In this document: one piece after another, positions 6,804-12,701 of the stretch
Layout: each line of letters starts with the position of its first letter
Numbering within the stretch: the first letter of the stretch is position 1
From: CAZGSG01 sp964528095
GTDB taxonomy: Bacteria; Bacteroidota; Bacteroidia; Chitinophagales; Chitinophagaceae
NCBI GenBank assembly: GCA_964528095.1
Contig: CAZGSG010000121.1
Location: 1-15,608 of the forward strand
Reading direction: 5' to 3'
Length of the DNA: 15,608 nt
Program-made: the position numbers and the translations under genes
The notes under the pieces: generated by a model
Told to the model about the DNA's origin: nothing
Databases searched by the model: none
What the model saw: the letters and a program-made list of their open reading frames with translations, nothing else

Positions 6804-6966
6804 AATGAGTAAAAAAATACTTTGCTGCACCTGATTTTTCAACGAAACGCTTATAACTATCATTCAACAACAAACTCCTGGCTATAGAATACAGCAATGG
6901 CTGGCAAAAAAAGCGGGTGATTTTAGTTCTTGCAAAGCCGCGTTTTTTCTAAGGGCATGTATCATA

Positions 6967-6997
6967 TTGCCTATGAAACAATTACATTCTATATTTG
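6967..6997 (+). promoter_or_regulatory. Bacteroidota-type promoter of the 7016 operon
   Basis: TTG at 6967-6969 (-33 element), a 20-nt spacer and TATATTTG at 6990-6997, an exact match to the TAnnTTTG -7 consensus of Bacteroidota primary sigma factor promoters. Transcription would start near 7002-7005, giving a leader of about 12 nt before ATG 7016. The TTG at 6995, a possible earlier start for the frame, lies inside this element, which argues against using it. Confidence 0.6.
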
Positions 6998-7015
6998 AAT
7001 AAAATCATAAGCCCG

Positions 7016-7612
7016 ATGAAGATCAGCTCTTTTTACCTGACATTTTTCCTGCTGAGTATGCTGGCTACAAACGCGCAGAAAACACCAACATATGTTTTAC
7101 CGGCTTTGCCTTTTGATGAAGAAGGTACGGCTAAACTTCTTGAGCAGGGCACCAGCACCATACGGGGCAACGCCTATCTTAAAAAGAAAGGGAAAAACAA
7201 TTATGTTGCAAAAGGAGGAAAGATCATACTCTTTCCTGTAACGCCTTATTTTACCGAGTTTGTAGAACTTAAAAAGAAATATAACACGGGTAAAAAACAG
7301 GCCACCATGACCAACAACGCCTTCGCTTACCGAGTTGAAGGTAAATACCTCGATGACCAGGGAGGTTTTGAATTCTCCAATCTGAAACCTGGTCGCTATT
7401 ATATCATAACCTGGGTACAGTTTGAGAAAAAGAAAAACCTCACGATTCGAACGGGCACGCGCACCTATTACAATCAGTATTCCGGCAATGTAGTGGGGGA
7501 AGAAGCCATCTATACTAACTACACGCAGAGTTATAATTCGGAAGATGAGGTCGCCGGGTTTGTAGAGGTGAAAGAAAATGGCCAGGTCGTTAACACAGTT
7601 ATTAGTAATTAA
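7016..7612 (+). CDS. secreted protein with beta-sandwich-like domain, unknown function
   Basis: A 198-aa exported protein. Residues 1-21 are a signal peptide (MKISSFYLTFFLLSMLATNAQ). Residues about 45-135 have the look of a carboxypeptidase-regulatory/SpaA-type beta-sandwich: GTSTIRGNAYLKKKG at the start, GGKIILFPVTPY, and the closing GGFEFSNLKPGRYYIITW, in which NLKPGRY is the typical last strand-turn. The C-terminal part is rich in Tyr, Asn and Thr (TRTYYNQYSGNV, TNYTQSYNSEDE). It may be a structural or binding protein of the envelope; no enzyme motif is seen. ATG 7016 is preferred to TTG 6995 because it starts the signal peptide and avoids the promoter. The LRR gene begins 16 nt after the stop, so the two are almost certainly co-transcribed. 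Confidence 0.75.
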   Translation: MKISSFYLTFFLLSMLATNAQKTPTYVLPALPFDEEGTAKLLEQGTSTIRGNAYLKKKGKNNYVAKGGKIILFPVTPYFTEFVELKKKYNTGKKQATMTNNAFAYRVEGKYLDDQGGFEFSNLKPGRYYIITWVQFEKKKNLTIRTGTRTYYNQYSGNVVGEEAIYTNYTQSYNSEDEVAGFVEVKENGQVVNTVISN

Positions 7613-7628
7613 TTCCCAAAAGATCAGT

Positions 7629-8399
7629 ATGAAAACATTTTTTTTATATACGCTTGCTCTTTTACTGAATATTGTTTTAATGCAAAATTCGCAGGCGCAA
7701 ACTGTAAAGATTCCTGATATTAATTTTAAACAGCGACTGATCGCGCTTGGGATTGATCTTAACAGTGACGGAGAAATACAGGTCACCGAAGCAAAAAAGA
7801 TTACAAAATTATATGTAGACAATGCGAATATCACTTCGTTAGAGGGCATCAAAAGTTTTACTAACCTGGAAGAATTCGGTTTCTACAATAACCAGGTCAA
7901 AGTACTGGACCTGGAAGGAATGACCAGCCTGGGGCGCATCTATGGTTTTCAGTCGCAGATAGAGATCATCAAGGTCAGGGGGCTGACCAATCTTATCACC
8001 ATGTACCTGCAGGAAAATAAACTCCGCTCTGTGGACCTTGCCGGTCTTAACAAGCTCAAAGAACTAAAGTTGGATAAGAACCTGTTGTCCAAAATAGATC
8101 TCAGCAACCTGCCGGCGCTGGAAGAAGTAGAGTTGCAGAAAAATAATCTTACTGAATTTAAAGCCGGGGGTTCACTGGCTCTCCGGTCACTGAATTTAAA
8201 CGAGACCTGGATATCAACACTCGATCTAAGTACCTTTAAAAAGCTGGAGAAAGTATCCATCTCCGAAAATGAGTTCCTTACTTCGCTAAACATCAGGGGG
8301 CTTAAATTACTTAAATCCCTTTCCTGTTCTTCAGAAAGAAGCAGGCTGACCAACCTGAATATGAGTGGTACGGTTAGTTTGCAGGAGTTTGATTGGTGA
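7629..8399 (+). CDS. secreted leucine-rich-repeat protein
   Basis: A 256-aa exported protein. Residues 1-24 are a signal peptide ending NSQAQ. Residues 27-56 form the cap often found before Bacteroidota LRRs (IPDINFKQRLIALGIDLNSDGEI), including an EF-hand/dockerin-like loop DLNSDGEIQVTEA at 43-55 that may bind calcium. From residue 57 to the end there are about eight leucine-rich repeats of 20-22 residues, with strands such as ITKLYVDNANI, LITMYLQENKL, LKELKLDKNLL and LEEVELQKNNL. The protein ends in a partial repeat (VSLQEFDW) without a C-terminal cap or a Por-type sorting domain. It is probably a protein-binding surface or periplasmic factor. ATG 7629 is chosen over the upstream in-frame ATG 7578, which lies inside the previous gene and lacks a signal peptide start. 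Confidence 0.85.
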   Translation: MKTFFLYTLALLLNIVLMQNSQAQTVKIPDINFKQRLIALGIDLNSDGEIQVTEAKKITKLYVDNANITSLEGIKSFTNLEEFGFYNNQVKVLDLEGMTSLGRIYGFQSQIEIIKVRGLTNLITMYLQENKLRSVDLAGLNKLKELKLDKNLLSKIDLSNLPALEEVELQKNNLTEFKAGGSLALRSLNLNETWISTLDLSTFKKLEKVSISENEFLTSLNIRGLKLLKSLSCSSERSRLTNLNMSGTVSLQEFDW

Positions 8400-8443
8400 G
8401 AAGGGAAGTTTGTTGTTATAGAGGGCTATCTTCTCCAATACCC

Positions 8444-8465
8444 GGGAATGTCCCAGCGGGGTTTG
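8444..8465. repeat. intergenic repeat, copy 2 (GTCCCANNGGGGTTTG)
   Basis: Matches copy 1 (3683-3704) at 19 of 22 positions. Here GGGA (8444-8447) and TCCC (8451-8454) pair with an ATG loop, while CCC can instead pair with the GGGG that follows. It lies 45 bp behind the LRR stop codon, as copy 1 lies behind the SMR gene. Confidence 0.5.
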
Positions 8466-8490
8466 GTACTAGCGACCGGCTTAAAGTGTT

Positions 8491-8690
8491 TTTTAACACG
8501 GAAACATGGAGAAAATATCAGCATTGTTTTAAAATGATTATTTAGATATGGAGTCACGGAGGGCCTAAAGAAGATCGGACATTTCTTATTGATCCGTGCC
8601 TCCTTATTTTGAATTTTAATTGAAAACGAAATTCAGGAATATAGTTCTGCATAAATAAAAAGAATGATCGGCTGTGATTCCGTGTTAAAA
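8491..8690. repeat. nested palindromic element with four CACGGA motifs
   Basis: TTTTAACACGGAA at 8491-8503 is repeated exactly in reverse complement at 8678-8690, giving a 13-bp perfect inverted repeat across 200 bp; pairing continues inward with mismatches. Inside is a second inverted pair, CACGGA 8555-8560 and TCCGTG 8593-8598. The left half also has related sub-repeats (ACATGGAG and ATATGGAGTCACGGAG). No open frame lies inside. The layout resembles a REP/MITE-like intergenic repeat; related CACGGAG-rich repeats occur in various bacterial genomes. Confidence 0.5.
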
Positions 8691-8784
8691 CAAACTGTAG
8701 TAAAATTCCCAATTTTACATCCTGGTAATATGAACCCAGGCCGCTAAAATGATATACTATCTCTGAAATCCGCGGGCATTGTAT

Positions 8785-9315
8785 TTATTTGACAATCACA
8801 GTATCCTCCCCTCGGTATCCTGCAGCTATCGCCCTGGCTTTAGCAAAAAAAGAATGCCTGAACTCTTCGGTTTCAGTAAAGACTTTCAACTCAGTCACCA
8901 TTTTTTTCAATGCTTCTTCCTTATTCAGCTTCTTGTATTCGGAATCTGGCAATACATAATAATCCTGTGGGTTATTTTCAATATAATAGACCCATTCCTT
9001 ATCAGCGGGGTCGAATTTCCAGTTACACATAAATAAAACAGCATACTTATCCATGGATTGCTCAAGATTAAAATAATAAGCAACTGTACGATCTGTTGGC
9101 TTAAACGCATTGCATAGATAGGATAACCACTCTTGCACATGGGCGAACCGGCGGGTCTGACCCGGAGATGGCGGAGGTGGAGGTTCAGGTGCAGAATCTT
9201 CCATTGTTTCGCTTATGGAGATCTCCCAAATCTCTTCTCCGTTTTCGCGGCTGATCAAACGTTTTGTCTCGGTGCGATTGTTTTTGTTGTGATCATTGTC
9301 CTGGTCGTTTGGCAT
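8785..9315 (-). CDS. proline-rich protein of unknown function
   Basis: A 176-aa soluble protein with no signal peptide or membrane helix. I do not recognise it. The N-terminal part (residues 1-55) is polar and probably disordered, with an Asn/Asp-rich start (MPNDQDNDHNKNN) and a proline run PEPPPPPSPG near residue 45. The rest looks folded: RRFAHVQEWLSYLCNAFKP, then an aromatic stretch with AVLFMCNWKFDPADKEWVYYI, and a C-terminal helical part (NKEEALKKMVTELKVFTET) ending in GEDTVIVK. I use ATG 9315; another in-frame ATG at 9351 would add 12 residues. It is transcribed divergently from the catalase gene across 247 nt, which may or may not mean shared control. Confidence 0.65.
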   Translation of the reverse strand: MPNDQDNDHNKNNRTETKRLISRENGEEIWEISISETMEDSAPEPPPPPSPGQTRRFAHVQEWLSYLCNAFKPTDRTVAYYFNLEQSMDKYAVLFMCNWKFDPADKEWVYYIENNPQDYYVLPDSEYKKLNKEEALKKMVTELKVFTETEEFRHSFFAKARAIAAGYRGEDTVIVK

Positions 9316-9562
9316 AGTAGGTAATTGACGGGCGATTGAAAAATGATTCACTAATTTACCGTATTTGAACGTAAATCGGATGGGTTTGTTAAGATCCTAT
9401 ACCTTGTTCGTGGCAAAAAACAATCGATTTGTTGGTTGTTGGTGTGTGCCCGCGACTTCCAAAAATGCAATTAATCATTCTCTCTTAGATCAGCCCGGCC
9501 ATTGAATTTTGCACAACAAGGGTTTGGCACATTTCTTTCCTTTTTAGTGCAAACAATTCATT

Positions 9563-11722
9563 ATGGCTACCAAAAAAAATCCTTCTTCAAAGACCGATGC
9601 AAAGACAGCTGATCTTATTCGTGACACGGAAACAGGCGCAGGTGAGTATATGACGACCGACCAGGGCCTGAAAATTAATGATGATCAGAATTCATTGAAA
9701 GCGGGTGAGCGGGGAGCAACCTTGCTTGAGGATTTCATTTTACGGGAAAAGATTACCCATTTTGATCATGAACGTATCCCGGAACGTATCGTTCATGCCC
9801 GGGGTACTGCGGCACATGGATTTTTCCAGGTATATGAATCCATGGCAAAATATACAAAGGCGGGTTTTTTGAATGACCCTAAAATAAAAACGCCGGTCTT
9901 TGTGCGTTTCTCTACAGTGGCAGGATCAAGAGGCTCAACAGACCTGGCCCGTGATGTAAGAGGGTTCTCCGTCAAATTTTATACGGAAGAAGGTAATTAT
10001 GACCTGGTAGGAAATAATATGCCGGTGTTTTTTATACAGGATGCCATCAAATTTCCTGACCTGATCCATGCAGTTAAACCTGAACCCAATAATGAAATTC
10101 CACAGGCAGCATCCGCGCATGATACATTTTGGGATTTCATTTCATTAATGCCTGAATCCATGCATATGATCATGTGGGCAATGAGTGACAGGGCCATTCC
10201 AAGAAGCTTACGCATGATGGAGGGATTTGGTGTACACACGTTTTGTCTTATCAATGAAAGTGGTAAATCATTCTTTGTAAAGTTTCACTGGAAACCTTTA
10301 CTCGGTGTTCATTCTGTTTGCTGGGATGAAGCCACGATCATTTCGGGTAAGGATCCGGATTTTCACCGCCGTGATTTGTTTGATGCAATTGAAGCAGGTG
10401 CATTTCCGGAATGGGAATTCGGGATACAGGTGATCGATGAAAAAGATGAACATAAATTTCCTTTTGATCTGCTTGATCCTACCAAATTGATTCCTGAAGA
10501 ACTGGTACCTGTGCAGCGTATTGGCAAGATGACGCTTAACAGGAATCCTGATAACTATTTCGCGGAAACAGAACAGGTGGCTTTTCATCCAGGTCATTTA
10601 GTTCCTGGCATTGATTTCAGCAACGATCCATTATTACAGGGACGTTTATTTTCATACACCGATACGCAGTTGTCAAGACTAGGCAGTGCAAATTTTCATG
10701 AAATACCGATCAACCGTTCCATCAATACGGTGCACAATAATCAACGGGACGGTCATATGCGGCAGCAAATCAACAAAGACAAAACCAGTTATAGCCCGAA
10801 CAGTTTGGGAGGAGGTTGCCCTTTCCAGGCAAAAGCTGCGGAAGGCGGTTTTACATCACATGTTGAAAGAATTGATGCAAAAAAGGTGAGGGCAAGGAGT
10901 CAGAGTTTCTTTGATCATTTCAGCCAGGCGGCATTATTTTTTAACAGCCAGTCGGAGGCTGAAAAAAATCATTTAACCGACGCGTTGCGTTTTGAATTAA
11001 GCAAAGTGGATAGCGTGGAGATACGGATTCGGATGCTTGGTTTACTGAACCAGATCAATACAACCCTTGCAAAAAATGTGGCGGATGAACTCGGGCTCGT
11101 TGTTCCCAAAAAACCGGAGCAACCCATTAATCATAGTATCCCTGCTGATGGAAATCCCGCAAAATTTCAACCGAAGATGGTCGATCAGGGAATTAAAAGT
11201 TCAGCTGCGCTAAGTATGGCTGATACGATCAAAGATTCAATTAAAACCCGCAAGATAGCCATACTGGCGGCTAATGGCGTGAATGGGAATTCCCTGCAAC
11301 AGATGAAAAACGCATTGATCGCAGCAGGCGCTGTTGTTGAGGTGATTGCGCCAAAGCTGGGTAAGTTATCTGCTGACAAAGGCGCTTCCATCAATGTAGA
11401 TAAAAATTTAAGGACAGTTGCTTCAGTATTGTATGATGCGGTCTATGTTCCTGGAGGAGTGAAAAGCATGGAAGCCTTAAGCAATGAAGCAGAAGCCATC
11501 CATTTTGTTGACCAGGCTTATAAACATTGCAAGGCCATTGCCATTGATGGAGATGCGGAAGCTTTTTTGGCTAAGACAAATGTTGGCGCATTGCTCGCGT
11601 CTAATGAAGCGCTTCCGGGTTTTATTTATAAGAAGGGAAATAAACAATCTAAACTATTCATAGAAGCTATAGCTCAGCACAGGTTCTGGGAAAGGGAGAC
11701 AATGGCAATGGTGCCCGCCTGA
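9563..11722 (+). CDS. katE: large-subunit (clade 2) catalase HPII-like
   Basis: A 719-aa heme catalase that converts hydrogen peroxide to water and oxygen in the cytoplasm. The length and the C-terminal DJ-1/PfpI (class I glutamine-amidotransferase-like) domain mark the large-subunit HPII/KatE group; small catalases are about 480-500 aa. Core motifs are visible: catalytic His78 in FDHERIPERIVHARG, heme-pocket RFSTVAGSRGSTD at 115-127, catalytic Asn151 in DLVGNNMPVFF, and the proximal heme-ligand Tyr365 in RLFSYTDTQ. The C-terminal domain runs from about residue 563 (RKIAILAANGVNG) to the end and shows DAVYVPGGVKSM and KAIAIDGDAEAFL; it is not known to be catalytic in this family. ATG 9563 is 38 residues before a conserved N-terminal part, as in HPII. 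No strong TAnnTTTG promoter was found upstream. It ends 9 nt from the convergent DUF1345 stop. Confidence 0.95.
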   Translation: MATKKNPSSKTDAKTADLIRDTETGAGEYMTTDQGLKINDDQNSLKAGERGATLLEDFILREKITHFDHERIPERIVHARGTAAHGFFQVYESMAKYTKAGFLNDPKIKTPVFVRFSTVAGSRGSTDLARDVRGFSVKFYTEEGNYDLVGNNMPVFFIQDAIKFPDLIHAVKPEPNNEIPQAASAHDTFWDFISLMPESMHMIMWAMSDRAIPRSLRMMEGFGVHTFCLINESGKSFFVKFHWKPLLGVHSVCWDEATIISGKDPDFHRRDLFDAIEAGAFPEWEFGIQVIDEKDEHKFPFDLLDPTKLIPEELVPVQRIGKMTLNRNPDNYFAETEQVAFHPGHLVPGIDFSNDPLLQGRLFSYTDTQLSRLGSANFHEIPINRSINTVHNNQRDGHMRQQINKDKTSYSPNSLGGGCPFQAKAAEGGFTSHVERIDAKKVRARSQSFFDHFSQAALFFNSQSEAEKNHLTDALRFELSKVDSVEIRIRMLGLLNQINTTLAKNVADELGLVVPKKPEQPINHSIPADGNPAKFQPKMVDQGIKSSAALSMADTIKDSIKTRKIAILAANGVNGNSLQQMKNALIAAGAVVEVIAPKLGKLSADKGASINVDKNLRTVASVLYDAVYVPGGVKSMEALSNEAEAIHFVDQAYKHCKAIAIDGDAEAFLAKTNVGALLASNEALPGFIYKKGNKQSKLFIEAIAQHRFWERETMAMVPA

Positions 11723-11731
11723 TCCAGTATC

Positions 11732-12409
11732 TTATTTTTTAAGCCCGGCTATTAAGTTAATAGTAAGGGCTACAACAAAGGTATTGAGCGCAAAGGAGAG
11801 CAGGCCGTGCATAAGAACCGTTCTTCTTATTTTACGGGAAGAGATCTCCACGTCGGAGACCTGGAAAGTCATGCCGATAACGAAGGAAAAGTAGGCGAAG
11901 TCAAGGTAGTCTGGTTTTTTTTCATTTGGAAAATTCAGGGCTTCTTTGGAAGGCGTATCGTCTTTTTGCTTCTGGTAATACAGGTGCGCGTAATGAAAAG
12001 CGAAGATCGTATGCACAATGGCCCATGACACCAGCATGCCGGTTACAGCCAGTATGATGATTAAAATATTTTTATCCTGGCCTTCTGAAATAACCAGTAA
12101 AAGCACAGTGAGCAAACTGGCACAGGAGCTGAGCAGGAGACTCGTCATTACAAATACTTTACTACCGTCATCTTTATTGGCCTGTTTTATTATATCCGGA
12201 ACGGGCTTTGTAAAAAAAACGATCCAGCTGGTCACTAAAAAAGTAATTGCAAATGTATTCCATAGCAATGTTGCCGTCAGTTTCCAGCTCCAGTTTTGCC
12301 CCCTTGTCAATACATATACTATGCTAGCCATCAGCAGGCTGATCAAAATGCGTTGCAGCGGGTGTAATTTTAAAAAAATATTTCCTGTTCTTTTCGGGTG
12401 TGTAGTCAT
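11732..12409 (-). CDS. DUF1345 family membrane protein
   Basis: A 225-aa integral membrane protein with about six helices (residues near 20-37, 44-66, 86-108, 113-140, 170-186 and 199-220). The C-terminal signature DYLDFAYFSFVIGMTFQVSDVEISSRKIRRTVLMHGLLSF is the hallmark of DUF1345, a family without known function. The loop after helix 2 carries PVPDIIKQANKDDGSK. It converges on katE with only 9 nt between the two stops, too little for a separate terminator, so the 3' ends of the two transcripts probably overlap. The start ATG at 12409 is the first Met of the frame. A 12-bp perfect palindrome lies 27 bp upstream of the start. Confidence 0.85.
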   Translation of the reverse strand: MTTHPKRTGNIFLKLHPLQRILISLLMASIVYVLTRGQNWSWKLTATLLWNTFAITFLVTSWIVFFTKPVPDIIKQANKDDGSKVFVMTSLLLSSCASLLTVLLLVISEGQDKNILIIILAVTGMLVSWAIVHTIFAFHYAHLYYQKQKDDTPSKEALNFPNEKKPDYLDFAYFSFVIGMTFQVSDVEISSRKIRRTVLMHGLLSFALNTFVVALTINLIAGLKK

Positions 12410-12435
12410 AATTTGTTAATGGAAGATACTGTTAT

Positions 12436-12447
12436 ATTCTGCAGAAT
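12436..12447. promoter_or_regulatory. perfect palindrome ATTCTGCAGAAT
   Basis: A 12-bp perfect palindrome, 27 bp upstream of the DUF1345 start codon and inside its presumed promoter. It could be an operator for a dimeric regulator. There is a single copy in the window, and no matching copy near katE was seen. Confidence 0.3.
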
Positions 12448-12469
12448 TGGTTCAGGGGCCTGCATTATT

Positions 12470-12488
12470 TTCGGATCCTGGTTCCGAA
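12470..12488. other. hairpin TTCGGA/TCCGAA
   Basis: TTCGGA (12470-12475) and TCCGAA (12483-12488) form a perfect 6-bp stem with a 7-nt loop, 61-79 bp upstream of the DUF1345 start on the minus strand. No T-tract follows. A possible leader or regulatory structure, otherwise unexplained. Confidence 0.25.
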
Positions 12489-12558
12489 GCCGCATTTAAT
12501 AATACTGGCTATTGCCCACTAACAAATTACGCTTCAAAGAGGCACGAAGCTTAAGTAA

Positions 12559-12618
12559 TAATAATATCCGGTCATCATAGCCAGACAGGTTGCTGGATAT
12601 GATGACCGGGTATTGTTG
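12559..12618 (-). terminator. long hairpin behind the multicopper oxidase gene
   Basis: A perfect 12-bp core CCGGTCATCATA/TATGATGACCGG (12568-12579 with 12598-12609) is extended outward by nine more pairs, three of them T-G, and inward past one mismatch by CCAG/CTGG. The total is about 25 bp of stem and an 8-nt loop. On the minus strand it begins 83 nt after the oxidase stop codon and is followed by an A/T-rich run (ATATTATTATTA), so it may end the copper transcript. The three imperfect outer pairs are G-U only if the plus strand is the RNA. Confidence 0.45.
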
Positions 12619-12701
12619 GCGGATACTTTTTTACCTGCCTTAAGAAAGATTTTAGTTTTAAACGAAGAATCTATTTTATACAGTTTTTATGATTTTTTCA
12701 A

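Larger units (their letters stand above)
6623..7015. other. 393-nt divergent intergenic region with RNA-like signals
   Basis: This gap separates the minus-strand serine hydrolase from the plus-strand operon at 7016. It contains a 7-bp stem-loop (GGCATTT 6715-6721 with AAATGCC 6737-6743), a strong plus-strand terminator hairpin (6774-6803) and a promoter-like pair (6967-6997). A 31-codon open frame beginning ATG 6739 runs through the terminator to 6834, but it is short and has no independent support. The stretch 6804-6965 has A-runs and no clear structure. Confidence 0.5.
8400..8784. other. 385-nt intergenic region made of repeats
   Basis: This gap between the stops of the LRR gene (plus) and the proline-rich gene (minus) has no credible coding frame. 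It holds repeat copy 2 (8444-8465) and a nested palindromic CACGGA element (8491-8690). A short A/T-rich inverted stretch (TTTTGAATTTTAATTGAAAA, 8607-8626) lies inside the latter. Between the genes' ends no hairpin with a T-tract was found. Confidence 0.5.

Noticed and set aside
6739..6834. 31-codon open frame across the terminator hairpin
   Set aside because: It is short, runs through an A/T-rich terminator and A-run, and has no start context; an open frame of this size is expected by chance.
6995..7015. TTG 6995 as the start of the 7016 gene
   Set aside because: The codon is part of the TATATTTG promoter element, and the added residues would spoil the signal peptide start.
7097..7852. 251-codon minus-strand open frame opposite the 7016 and 7629 genes
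   Set aside because: Composition is hydrophobic and irregular, while both plus-strand frames have signal peptides and recognisable folds; this is a shadow frame.
11723..11731. Terminator between katE and DUF1345
   Set aside because: Only 9 nt separate the two stops, and the T-run at 11735-11740 lies within the DUF1345 coding end with no stem.
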